A stretch of 64,000 bases of DNA from an uncultured Lachnospiraceae bacterium (GTDB lineage Bacteria; Bacillota; Clostridia; Lachnospirales; Lachnospiraceae), in NCBI GenBank assembly GCA_934432595.1, contig CAKRYR010000007.1:1-64000 (forward strand). The letters run 5' to 3'. The notes beneath the pieces are model-generated. The model made no database searches. It worked only from the letters and a program-made list of their open reading frames with translations, and was not told the DNA's origin. Positions 35,510-44,525 of this stretch are shown one piece after another. A program made the position numbers and the translations under genes. The stretch's first letter is position 1, and every line of letters starts with the position of its first letter.

Positions 35510-36196
35510 TTATTTTATCAATTTAATATTAGGCCAGTATTTAATGACTGCTTTTGCAATTATTTTATCTTCTGTTACATATGTATTTTCCCAAAATCTA
35601 GCATCACTTGAATTGTTACGATTATCCCCCATAACAAAATACGATTTTTCGGGAACTTCATATGGACCGAATGAGCCTTGTGGCTTTTCTTTTAAATAAT
35701 CCTCTTTCAATTCTTTTCCATCTATATAAACTACACCATCTACTATGTTAACTGTCTCCCCTGGCAATCCTATAACTCTTTTTATATAATTTGTCTTTCC
35801 TGTTTCATCATCAGGAAATTTAAAAATTACTACGTCTCCACGTTTAGGTTTATGGGTTTTATAAGCCAATCTATTTCCAAACAATCTATTTCCACACATT
35901 ATAGTATTTTCCATAGAGCCTGTTGGAACTCTAGTATTAGATATAATAAACGTATTAACAAAAACTGCTACTAATACAGCTGCTACAATAATTATAACAT
36001 ATGATCTAATTTCTTTTAACAGATTATTTTCGCCATTATCATTCTCTGAAGCATTTTCATCTTCTATGCCTCTTTTTACTTTTTCATTAGATAATTCATC
36101 TTTCTTACTTTTTTCTGTTTCTTCATTAGATAACTCATCTTCATAACTATAATCTTCTTTTATTTGTTCATTTTCTTTTATCTCTTCTTCCGTCAT
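35510..36196 (-). CDS. lepB: Type I signal peptidase with acidic N-terminal tail
   Basis: Catalytic part: membrane helix at about 65-85, Ser94 in VPTGSMENTI, Lys139 in NYIKRVIGLPGE, and VMGDNRNNSSDAR. The first about 58 residues are very acidic and Lys-rich (EEEIKENEQIKEDYSYEDE), predicted to lie in the cytoplasm and absent from standard enzymes. The neighbouring PBP has a similar acidic tail. The start is firm (GGAGG eight bases before ATG), and the stop of the PBP gene lies two bases upstream of it, so translation is probably coupled. Confidence 0.92.
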   Translation of the reverse strand: MTEEEIKENEQIKEDYSYEDELSNEETEKSKKDELSNEKVKRGIEDENASENDNGENNLLKEIRSYVIIIVAAVLVAVFVNTFIISNTRVPTGSMENTIMCGNRLFGNRLAYKTHKPKRGDVVIFKFPDDETGKTNYIKRVIGLPGETVNIVDGVVYIDGKELKEDYLKEKPQGSFGPYEVPEKSYFVMGDNRNNSSDARFWENTYVTEDKIIAKAVIKYWPNIKLIK

Positions 36197-36198
36197 GC

Positions 36199-38424
36199 TT
36201 AATTGCCTCCATTCAAATATTCGTCAAACATTTTCTTTGCAATAGGAACAGCATAAACTCCACCTGTTCCTGCTTCTTCAACTATAATACTTACTGCAAT
36301 TTTAGGATTAGTTGCTGGTGCAAAGCCAACAAACCAGGCATGTGACTTATTTGAATTATCAAATTCAGCTGAACCAGTCTTTCCTGCTGCAGTATAATTA
36401 TTATTCTTTAATTTTTTAGCAGTTCCACTATTTACTACCTCTTCCATCATTGTAGTCAATATAGTAGCTTCGCTTTCAGACATCATTTTAGCAGCCTTCT
36501 TAGGTTGTGTCACACTTTTCACATCCATATCTTCTGTCACTAATCTATCTACAACATAAGGTTTCATTAATATTCCTTTATTAGCAACTGCACAAGTTAT
36601 CATAGCATTATGCAAAGGCGTCATTAATGTCTTACCCTGACCTATTGCCGTATCAACCTTAAGGGTTGTCTTAGAACCGTTAATAAGTTTATAACTACTC
36701 TCCTTGTAAGTATAATCATATGGTAATTTTTCATTAAATAAGAGTCCTTTACATGTACTATTGAATTTACTTATGTTTAATAAAGTTCCCATATATCCAA
36801 ATGAGGTATTACATGAGTTTGCAAATGATGTAATAAAATCTTCCTTGCCATGCACTTTTGTATTATAACATCTTGTGTTATGACCGTCAAAAGTTTGAAT
36901 ACCTACGCATTTATACGAATATTCTTTGTAATTATATTCTCTCATATACTCTAATGCTGTTACAATTTTAAATGTTGAACCTGGAGGGTATAATCCTTGT
37001 GTAGCTCTATTTATCAAAGTATTTTGACTATTATCAGCATTGGTATATTTTCCCCAATTATCCTCTATATAATTAGGATCATAATCTGGTTTAGAGACCA
37101 TTGCCAAAATTTTACCCGTTGAGGGTTCAATTGCAACTACTGCACCTTTTCTACCATTTAGTGCTCGTGATGCAATTTTTTGTAATCCATAGTCTAATGT
37201 AGTTATTATACTATTTCCTGGACTTTTATTGTCATTAATATCATTTATGATCTTCTGAACTTGAGTATCACTTGTAGATAATAAATCATAATCGTTGCCC
37301 AATTCTATACCTGTTTTTCCTTTAGAATATCTTCCGACAACATGTGCAAACAAACTTCCATAAGGATAATATCTTTTCCATTCTCCATTTTCTTCAATTG
37401 TTTCTGCCAAAATTCTTTTATCAGCTGAATAAATAGAACCTCTCAAAACATTTTCTTCCATAAGAATAGAACGCTCATTATATGGATTATTTAATCTAGC
37501 CTTACTATCAATCAATATATAATATACTATATATATAATTAATGACATAAAAACACACGTAACAGCTACAAGCACCTTAGACATAGCAGCATTATGTGTC
37601 TTTTTTCTACGTCTTCTTTCAAAATAAGCACCAACTCTATTACCAAAACGTTTTGCCTTCTCTACTAAAGGATTGGAATTTTTTTCTACAATTTCTTCAT
37701 CCTCAATTTGATCAGATATCTGTTCTTGATTATATTGTTTTAAATTGTCTTTTTCTAAATTATCCTTCTCTAAATTGTCTCCTAATTCCCGTTCTAAAAC
37801 TTCTTCGTATTGTAAAAGGCCATCCTCGTTCTCTATATTATCTTTTTCTATAAAATTTTCAAAAGAATCTTCTATAGTGTCTTCTTTAGAATCATCCTCT
37901 TTAGAATCATCCTCTTTAGAATCATCCTCCTTAATAGTACCATCAAGCACACTAACAATTTCTGCACTTTCGTCATATTGTTCTTCTTGTTCTTCTCTAT
38001 AAGTCTTTTGTATGGAATTCTCTTTATCTTCTTTATCTTCTTTATCTTCTTTATCTTCTTTATTCTCTTTATCTTCTTTTACATCTATATTATTATCTTT
38101 TACATTGTCTTCTTTTACATTGTTTTCTTCTGTACTATTTTTTTCTTTTTGTTCATTAATTTTTGTCTCATTTTCAAAATTCTTGTGTTCTTTCTCCTGA
38201 ATATCAGAATAAACCTGTTCAATAAATGATGTATCAATTTTAAGATTACGAGTTGCTTCCTCATATTTTTTTTCTAATTCTTCTTTATCCATTTTCTTTT
38301 CTTTATAATTTTCTACATCACCAATATCAACATTTATTGAAGTAAGTCCATCTTCTATATTCTTCATCAATTTACTACTAATATCATTAATATCTTTTGA
38401 TTCTCCAAGTTTTTTCTCGTCCAT
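36199..38424 (-). CDS. Class B penicillin-binding protein with long acidic tail
   Basis: The transpeptidase domain has all three motifs: STFK at 483-486, SCN at 537-539 and KTGS at 682-685. A dimerisation region follows the single membrane helix at 282-304. It cross-links peptidoglycan as partner of the FtsW/RodA glycosyltransferase encoded just upstream. The layout (no PASTA repeats) fits the PbpA group. The cytoplasmic N-terminus of about 265 residues is exceptional: Glu/Asp/Lys-rich with tandem EDK repeats near 117-135 and KEDDS repeats near 165-182, coded by 9- and 15-nt DNA repeats. Usual PBPs of this type have 10-40 residues there. Total 741 aa. GGAGG supports the start, so the tail is translated. 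Confidence 0.9.
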   Translation of the reverse strand: MDEKKLGESKDINDISSKLMKNIEDGLTSINVDIGDVENYKEKKMDKEELEKKYEEATRNLKIDTSFIEQVYSDIQEKEHKNFENETKINEQKEKNSTEENNVKEDNVKDNNIDVKEDKENKEDKEDKEDKEDKENSIQKTYREEQEEQYDESAEIVSVLDGTIKEDDSKEDDSKEDDSKEDTIEDSFENFIEKDNIENEDGLLQYEEVLERELGDNLEKDNLEKDNLKQYNQEQISDQIEDEEIVEKNSNPLVEKAKRFGNRVGAYFERRRRKKTHNAAMSKVLVAVTCVFMSLIIYIVYYILIDSKARLNNPYNERSILMEENVLRGSIYSADKRILAETIEENGEWKRYYPYGSLFAHVVGRYSKGKTGIELGNDYDLLSTSDTQVQKIINDINDNKSPGNSIITTLDYGLQKIASRALNGRKGAVVAIEPSTGKILAMVSKPDYDPNYIEDNWGKYTNADNSQNTLINRATQGLYPPGSTFKIVTALEYMREYNYKEYSYKCVGIQTFDGHNTRCYNTKVHGKEDFITSFANSCNTSFGYMGTLLNISKFNSTCKGLLFNEKLPYDYTYKESSYKLINGSKTTLKVDTAIGQGKTLMTPLHNAMITCAVANKGILMKPYVVDRLVTEDMDVKSVTQPKKAAKMMSESEATILTTMMEEVVNSGTAKKLKNNNYTAAGKTGSAEFDNSNKSHAWFVGFAPATNPKIAVSIIVEEAGTGGVYAVPIAKKMFDEYLNGGN
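37890..38085. repeat. Coding microsatellites in the PBP tail
   Basis: Around 37893-37930 a 15-nt unit (TCCTCTTTAGAATCA on the plus strand) is repeated; around 38020-38080 a 9-nt unit (TTTATCTTC) is repeated about six times. Both keep the reading frame, so copy-number changes would lengthen or shorten the acidic tail without disrupting the PBP. Confidence 0.8.
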
Positions 38425-38442
38425 AACTAACCTCCAAACTGC

Positions 38443-39831
38443 CTATGATGAAGCTTTTCTCACATATAGTCCTTGTATAACACTAAAAACTATAAGAGAA
38501 CTTAGAATAGAACTTCCACCGTAACTAACGAAAGGTAATGTGACACCTGTTGATGGTATAAATTTAACCGCTCCACCTATCGTTAGTAATACTTGAAAAA
38601 TATACATTGTACTAAGTCCAACTGCAATCAATTTATAGAATAAATTTTTAATTTGCATTGCAATATTTATAAACATAATATAATTACTTAAACATATTAA
38701 TATTATCATTATTCCTATAATTACACCCAGCTCTTCACATATAACCGAAAAAATAAAATCACTTTCTCTTACTGGTACCTTGTATGGAAGTCCCTTAGTT
38801 AACCCTAATCCAAACCATCCACCAGTACCAATTGCAAAAAGAGATTGGGCAACCTGATATCCAGCTCCAGCTGCAGTATCCCATGGGTTTTGCCATGCCA
38901 TCACTCTAACACGGACATGACTAAAATGTGGTATCTTATATGCAACTATAGCTGCCAATGATCCCATTACAGAACCTAATACTATATACAAACCATTCTT
39001 TCTTGCTATATATAACATAACAAAATAAGTAACAAAAAATAGTAAAGCCGCTCCTAGATCTTTTTCTAAAACCAATACAATAACATGTGCTCCAGCTAAT
39101 AATGATATATAAATTATTTGATTTAATTTTTTAGCTTTAGATAACATACTTGCAATACAAAATACAAATATGATCTTAACAAATTCTGATGGTTGAATTG
39201 AAGTATTATTAATCTCAACCCAGTTCTTTGCCCCGAACTTTGTTTCAGCTAATATAAACACAATAATCAACAGACCAAGTCCCATAATAGCATAAATCCA
39301 GTCAAATCTATCTATAGCATTAACTCTATCAATAATAAACGGTACTAATAAACATAATGCTGTACCTATAATAACAATAATAAACTGTTTTATTGCTAAA
39401 TCATAACTCAAACGAGCTATCATTATAAAACCAATGTCCAAAAGCATAAGCATATTATTAAATAAAAGTTTTGACATATTTTTGTATACTATACTATAAA
39501 CTTGCTTTGCGACAATTAAGAATAGTAACTCAAAAAATCCTAAAAATAATACTGACAGACTCTTTTTATCTAAATATAAAATAGCATAAAACAAAAAATG
39601 AAAAAAGTATATTAACATGTATTGACAAGAAAACATTCTTTGTTGTTTTCTCTTACATAACATTTCATATTTTTTCTCACGTTTTCTTCTCTCGTTTGGT
39701 GATAATTTTTTCTTTGCAGTCTCACTTAACTGTAAAGGTTTTACACCAAATACTTTAAAAGATATAAATGTATATAAAAGTACTAAAATTGGTGTGAAAT
39801 ATTTAGCAAATATTATTAGTATTTCCTTCAT
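38443..39831 (-). CDS. SEDS-family peptidoglycan glycosyltransferase (FtsW/RodA/SpoVE)
   Basis: A polytopic protein with about 10-12 membrane helices and the family signature NNTSIQPSEFVKIIFV, the conserved Asp-Leu-Gly segment LEKDLGAALLFFV, and the C-terminal IPSTGVTLPFVSYGGSS. It polymerises lipid II into glycan strands. Because it is followed at 18 bp by a class B PBP gene, they probably form one synthase. FtsW, RodA and SpoVE cannot be told apart from sequence here. An in-frame ATG at 39846 overlaps the GGAGG; ATG at 39831 is chosen (462 aa). The first about 130 residues include a cytoplasmic Lys/Arg-rich loop. Confidence 0.92.
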   Translation of the reverse strand: MKEILIIFAKYFTPILVLLYTFISFKVFGVKPLQLSETAKKKLSPNERRKREKKYEMLCKRKQQRMFSCQYMLIYFFHFLFYAILYLDKKSLSVLFLGFFELLFLIVAKQVYSIVYKNMSKLLFNNMLMLLDIGFIMIARLSYDLAIKQFIIVIIGTALCLLVPFIIDRVNAIDRFDWIYAIMGLGLLIIVFILAETKFGAKNWVEINNTSIQPSEFVKIIFVFCIASMLSKAKKLNQIIYISLLAGAHVIVLVLEKDLGAALLFFVTYFVMLYIARKNGLYIVLGSVMGSLAAIVAYKIPHFSHVRVRVMAWQNPWDTAAGAGYQVAQSLFAIGTGGWFGLGLTKGLPYKVPVRESDFIFSVICEELGVIIGIMIILICLSNYIMFINIAMQIKNLFYKLIAVGLSTMYIFQVLLTIGGAVKFIPSTGVTLPFVSYGGSSILSSLIVFSVIQGLYVRKASS

Positions 39832-39871
39832 ACACAATACCTCCACATTTAATTAGTGTCCATCTCTTTCT

Positions 39872-42361
39872 TTATAGTATTTTTCTAAAATAATGTCCCT
39901 TAAATTTATCTCTGATACTAAAACTATTTATTCCCTTAACATATAAATTCATTATATTTCTTATCTCATTTTCTCCCTCATCAGTAAAATCTATTCTATA
40001 ATTCTCACATATATGCTCATCAAAAATATCTTCGATTATATTTATTGCTTTAGAATTATATATTATATTATAGCAGTAATTACAAACATTTCTTAAAGTA
40101 TAGTTTTCACCATAACTATCTATAATTTGCAATTTTTCATCTAAACAATTGCAAATATCATTAGTCTTTTTCACACATCCAGCAGTAACCATTACAACAG
40201 GCTTACCATAGATTAGCATTTGACAATTACTCCTATTTAATTGTTTAACTTCTTCTTTAGATAATTCAAGTGATATTCCTACAATATCTGCTCCTTGTTC
40301 TATCCAAGCCTTTTTTGCATAATTATTTGCAACATATAAATTATTATCACAAATTATTTTTGCTTTATTATTACCATATTTTTTTACTAAATTAATTCCT
40401 TCAATATTACGAACTAAATACCCACTTACCTCATTCATATTTAAAATATCAATATAATTATCTTTTAATATTTCTATACCACTACTTCTTAATATCCTAG
40501 GTAATGCTATAACAACATTATAATTAGATTGTTTTACTTTTTGTATACATTCTTCTAATTCATCTAATTCAAAAGCATCTAACTCTAGATAAATATCAGC
40601 TATGTCTATATAGTCTATAATAATAGATAATTGTTCCATATTATTTACTAAAACACCTAATGTTGTTATCTTTCTATTATGACTTTTTTTAATATTTACC
40701 ACATTATTGAGTCTTTCATTATCTACATTATCTACATTATCTACAGCATCTTTTCTAGCAATATTATTAGTCATAACCTCTTCTTTATTATCGACTATTT
40801 TACTATGTCTACTTAACAAATATTCCTCATTATAATCAACAATAACATTTTCTACAACATGCCTTCTCATATCATTTAATGACTTAATTGGGACAAAAAT
40901 ATCATTGTCCATCTGAACAGTAATTTTTTCAATAACAAATGGTGAATTATTTAATTTGCTAAATTGTTTGATAACATTTTCTTCTGTAATTGGTCTATTA
41001 TTAGCTCCGTTTACCTTCTCAAACTCATATTCAAATATTTTATCATATAATTTTACTCTAACTTTCGCACATCTATCTTTTTGTAAAATAATATCCATAC
41101 ACAATTTAACACGCTTATTGTCATCTAAATATTTTTTATTAATGTAATCAATTAACTCATTATTCTTTATTCTATATACTAATTGTCCTTTTTGCAAGTG
41201 TAAACCTTTTAAATAATTAGTTTTTATTATCTCACCATTATTATGACTTTCCTTTACAGTAAATTCATAACTGGATTTTGCATCTACATTTTCTTTATCT
41301 CGTATTAACAATACATCTTGTCTATTAATACTCTTATTTAACTTGATGCTACAATTTCTATTATTTACCTCAATTACTTTCCCAACCATAACGCCTTGAT
41401 GTGATGGCAAATTAACAGACATCATATCTTTACCATTATGTTGATTAAAATACCCTTTTGTAAAACCGCCCCTACAATATATATCTTGCATACTTATTAT
41501 ATCATTTTGAAATTCTACACTATTTTTTTTGATGTATTTTATATATTCGCTATATCCTAAACTATAAAATACATCTATATATTTTCTATATACACTGACA
41601 ATAGTTGCTGCATATTCTGGCTTCTTCATTCTACCTTCTATTTTTAAAGAATCAACACCTATATTAATAAGTTCTTGTATATTTGCTAATCCACACATAT
41701 CCTTAGGACTTAATAAATATTTTTCTTTGCCAATTTCAACATTATCTTTTAATAATCTATATTTCTTCCTACAAGGTTGAGCGCATCTACCTCTATTGCC
41801 ACTTCTATCTCCTATCATGCTACTCATTAAACACTGTCCAGAATATGAATAACATAACGCACCATGAATAAATGCTTCTATCTCAACACCTGTATTTCTC
41901 TTTATCTCTTCAATTTCTGAAATAGATAACTCTCTAGCTAAAACTATTCTATTTATATCATATTTTTTTATTATACTTAAACATTCACTACTAGTGATAG
42001 TGGTTTGTGTGCTCATATGTTTCTCTAATTTTGGGAAATAGGTATGAAGATATTCTAATACCCCCATATCTTGAACTATAACCGCATCAATCCCAGCATT
42101 ATAATAAGGTAAAATATAGGCATATAACTCATTTTCAATTTCTTCTTGTTTAAGAATAGTATTTACCGTTAAATGCACATTTACATTATGTAAATGTGCA
42201 TATCTTATTGCTTCTATCAATAAATCTTTGTCTAAATTGTCAGCATATGCACGTGCACCGAACTTTTCTCCACCTATATACACTGCATCTGCTCCTGCAT
42301 TTATAACAGCTTTCATTCCTTCAAATGATGCTGCAGGTGCTAATAACTCTATTTTCTTCAT
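39872..42361 (-). CDS. U32-family peptidase/hydroxylase-like protein (long form)
   Basis: The N-terminal part matches the U32 family: LLAPAASFEGMKAVINAGADAVYIGG at the start, and the signature with Cys residues in HGALCYSYSGQCLMSSMIGDRSGNRGRCAQPCR (about 165-200). A middle DUF3656-like region and a second TIM-barrel-like half follow, with late Cys pairs NDICNC and NVCNYC. Short U32 proteins are tied to rRNA/tRNA hydroxylation (RlhA, TrhP) and some to collagen cleavage; the 829-residue form is common in Clostridia with unclear role. It is in the zapA-ftsW run, 40 bp before the ftsW/rodA start. An Asp-Asn repeat (DNVDNVDN) is near 545. Confidence 0.85.
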   Translation of the reverse strand: MKKIELLAPAASFEGMKAVINAGADAVYIGGEKFGARAYADNLDKDLLIEAIRYAHLHNVNVHLTVNTILKQEEIENELYAYILPYYNAGIDAVIVQDMGVLEYLHTYFPKLEKHMSTQTTITSSECLSIIKKYDINRIVLARELSISEIEEIKRNTGVEIEAFIHGALCYSYSGQCLMSSMIGDRSGNRGRCAQPCRKKYRLLKDNVEIGKEKYLLSPKDMCGLANIQELINIGVDSLKIEGRMKKPEYAATIVSVYRKYIDVFYSLGYSEYIKYIKKNSVEFQNDIISMQDIYCRGGFTKGYFNQHNGKDMMSVNLPSHQGVMVGKVIEVNNRNCSIKLNKSINRQDVLLIRDKENVDAKSSYEFTVKESHNNGEIIKTNYLKGLHLQKGQLVYRIKNNELIDYINKKYLDDNKRVKLCMDIILQKDRCAKVRVKLYDKIFEYEFEKVNGANNRPITEENVIKQFSKLNNSPFVIEKITVQMDNDIFVPIKSLNDMRRHVVENVIVDYNEEYLLSRHSKIVDNKEEVMTNNIARKDAVDNVDNVDNERLNNVVNIKKSHNRKITTLGVLVNNMEQLSIIIDYIDIADIYLELDAFELDELEECIQKVKQSNYNVVIALPRILRSSGIEILKDNYIDILNMNEVSGYLVRNIEGINLVKKYGNNKAKIICDNNLYVANNYAKKAWIEQGADIVGISLELSKEEVKQLNRSNCQMLIYGKPVVMVTAGCVKKTNDICNCLDEKLQIIDSYGENYTLRNVCNYCYNIIYNSKAINIIEDIFDEHICENYRIDFTDEGENEIRNIMNLYVKGINSFSIRDKFKGHYFRKIL

Positions 42362-42434
42362 TACAAATTACTCTCCTACAACAATATCCCCGCCATAAAA
42401 CGAGGATACTATTGTCTATATCAACTAAACTTAT

Positions 42435-42842
42435 TTATTTTTTTGCATCAGCTAACTCAGCCTCAAGCTTTACTATTTGCTTTTGAGCCTGAACTAAATT
42501 TGCTTTTGTTTGCTCTAATTCTTTATTTAAATTCTCAACCTTAGTCTGAGCAGAAACCACCTCATGCTTCAAGTCATATATCTCTTTAGTCTTATCTTCA
42601 CTCTCAGCTAAATAATCTTGACTCTGCTTCTTAGCCTTAAAATAATCATCTGCCATATTTATCTCTAATAAAATAGTCTTCAAATCACTTGTTAATGATG
42701 TATATTCTTCTCTAGCTTTAAAATCACTATACTTTACGTTTATGTATGAAGCTATCTTCTGTAAGTACTCATCACTCTCAAATCCACATATAGTATAAAT
42801 CTTATTATTTATAATAACTTCTACATTATTTTTCTTCTCCAT
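42435..42842 (-). CDS. zapA: Cell division protein ZapA
   Basis: ZapA bundles FtsZ filaments at the division ring. The N-terminal globular part (NNKIYTICGFESDEYLQKIASYINVKY) is the family hallmark; the rest is a long coiled coil with heptad Leu/Val/Ala spacing (about 60-135). ATGs at 42854 and 42842 are possible; the second gives 135 aa and better spacing. It heads the division run and follows the palindromic island and a terminator, so its promoter should lie in 42855-42930, where I see no clear box pair. Confidence 0.9.
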   Translation of the reverse strand: MEKKNNVEVIINNKIYTICGFESDEYLQKIASYINVKYSDFKAREEYTSLTSDLKTILLEINMADDYFKAKKQSQDYLAESEDKTKEIYDLKHEVVSAQTKVENLNKELEQTKANLVQAQKQIVKLEAELADAKK

Positions 42843-42928
42843 GTTACATTCCATCCTTCACTCTGTCATATATTTCTCAATCTATATTATTTTTCTATCT
42901 ATCATTTTCGCAACAAATTATATTATAT

Positions 42929-42984
42929 AAAAAATCCCCCCAAAAAACAAGTCTTATTTTAAGATGTTTTTTGGGGGATTTTTT
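42929..42984. terminator. Strong bidirectional terminator
   Basis: AAAAAATCCCCCC AAAAAAC pairs with GTTTTTTGGGGGATTTTTT (one C bulged), with A/T runs on both sides. It separates ruvB transcripts from zapA. Confidence 0.85.
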
Positions 42985-42986
42985 CA

Positions 42987-43051
42987 TTCTAGGGACGATA
43001 TAAAAATTTATATTAGGTGTGTTTTTCTAGGGACGATATAAAAATTTATAT
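42987..43051. repeat. Two direct copies of a 27-bp end motif
   Basis: The 27-bp string starting TTCTAGGGACGATATAAAAA occurs identically at 42987-43013 and 43025-43051. The same sequence, with changes, forms the left end of the element at 22918. Confidence 0.85.
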
Positions 43052-43267
43052 CTGTTTACTACAATTACATAAAAATCGTATTACAAAAACATCTAAAAAT
43101 ACTCCGCTAAAAATAATGCTCCGCATAGAATACAATATAATATATATTATATTCATAAAAAAGCCTTACAAAATCTCTAAATTAAAAAATATATCATAAA
43201 TTAAAATACATATCATATTTATGAAATAAACACAATATTTATTATATTTTTCAACTTTCAGTAAACA

Positions 43268-43510
43268 GATTTTGAATAAGGATTTTCTATTTAACCATTT
43301 AATGTAACAGGTATAAAATTTCTATATTATTCAATACGACCTATATTTGTGAACCTTGGTACTTTGCGAATAGGAGCTAATAAGCGAACTATGAGCATTA
43401 GTACCACTAGGTTTCACAACTAAGCGAGAGTGCTAGGGAGTATGAATAATATATAAATTTTATACCGTCACTCATAAATCCCCCTAAATAGAAAATCCTT
43501 ATTCAAAATC
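43268..43510. repeat. Palindromic structured element, copy 3
   Basis: Outer 26-bp arms at 43268-43293 and 43485-43510 are perfect inverted repeats. Inner 24-bp arms at 43310-43333 and 43443-43466 differ at one base. The core pairs GTGAACCT and TGGTACT with AGTACCA and AGGTTTCAC, so stem bases differ from copies 1 and 2 on both sides. The AAGCGAGAG string is conserved. It occupies most of the 678-bp gap between ruvB and zapA. Confidence 0.85.
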
Positions 43511-43532
43511 GTCACTAGAATAGGAAAAAAAA

Positions 43533-44519
43533 CTATAACCCAAAATGTTTATAGCATAAATCAGTTACAGTTCTACCGCGTGGAGTACGTTTAATAAGAC
43601 CATTTTGGATAAGATATGGTTCATATACATCTTCTATAGTTGAAGCATCTTCACCAATAGCAGCTGCAATTGTATCTAATCCGACTGGTCCACCTGAGAA
43701 TTTCTCTATCATAGTCATAAGAATTTCCCTATCTATGTTATCAAGTCCAAGTTTATCAACATCAAGTTTATCAAGAGCTAAATCTGCAACTTCTGAAGTA
43801 ATCTTACCTTCATACTTAACCTCTGCAAAATCCCTAACTCTTTTTAATAGTCTATTGGCAATCCTAGGTGTTCCTCTTGAACGAAGGGCAATAGCAATTG
43901 CCCCCTTATCATCAATAGGTACATTTAATACACTTGCAGAACGCTTAACTATCTGAGTTAATTCCTCAGTAGTATAAAACTCCATTCTAGAAACAACACC
44001 AAATCTATCTCTCAATGGAGCAGTAAGCATACCTGCTCTTGTAGTTGCACCTACCAAAGTAAATTTAGGTAAATCTATCCTAATAGATTTAGCAGCTGAA
44101 CCTTTACCAATAACTATATCTATAGCAAAGTCTTCCATTGCTGTATATAATACTTCTTCAACAGTACGACTTAGTCTATGTATCTCATCTATAAAAATAA
44201 TCTCTCCTTCTTGAAGATTATTTAGAATAGACGCCATATCTCCTGGTTTTTCAATTGCAGGGCCTGAAGTAATCTTAAGATTAACCCCCATCTCATTGGC
44301 AATGATACTTGCTAATGTAGTTTTACCAAGTCCAGGTGGTCCATAAAATAACACATGATCTAAAGGTTCTTCTCTCTTTTTGGCAGCTTCAATATATATT
44401 TTTAAATTCTCTTTTACTGCTGCTTGACCAATATAATCCGTAAGCATTTTAGGACGTAAATTATTTTCAATTTTATAATCTTCATCTACAAATTCTGTAG
44501 TAATAATTCTATTATCCAT
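43533..44519 (-). CDS. ruvB: Holliday junction branch-migration helicase RuvB
   Basis: AAA+ motor that drives branch migration with RuvA. Walker A is FYGPPGLGKTTLASII (about 60-75), Walker B IIFIDEIHR, sensor/arginine finger region PLRDRFGVVSRMEFY, and a winged-helix C-domain ending in RTPRGRTVTDLCYKHFG. The 328-residue length is typical. It is seven bases downstream of ruvA. ruvC is absent, as in most Firmicutes. Confidence 0.98.
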   Translation of the reverse strand: MDNRIITTEFVDEDYKIENNLRPKMLTDYIGQAAVKENLKIYIEAAKKREEPLDHVLFYGPPGLGKTTLASIIANEMGVNLKITSGPAIEKPGDMASILNNLQEGEIIFIDEIHRLSRTVEEVLYTAMEDFAIDIVIGKGSAAKSIRIDLPKFTLVGATTRAGMLTAPLRDRFGVVSRMEFYTTEELTQIVKRSASVLNVPIDDKGAIAIALRSRGTPRIANRLLKRVRDFAEVKYEGKITSEVADLALDKLDVDKLGLDNIDREILMTMIEKFSGGPVGLDTIAAAIGEDASTIEDVYEPYLIQNGLIKRTPRGRTVTDLCYKHFGL

Positions 44520-44525
44520 TATTTA

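Noticed and set aside
37978..38229. Phe/Ile-rich plus-strand frame that looks like a membrane protein
   Set aside because: It is the complement of the Glu/Asp/Lys repeats in the PBP tail; composition is explained by that.
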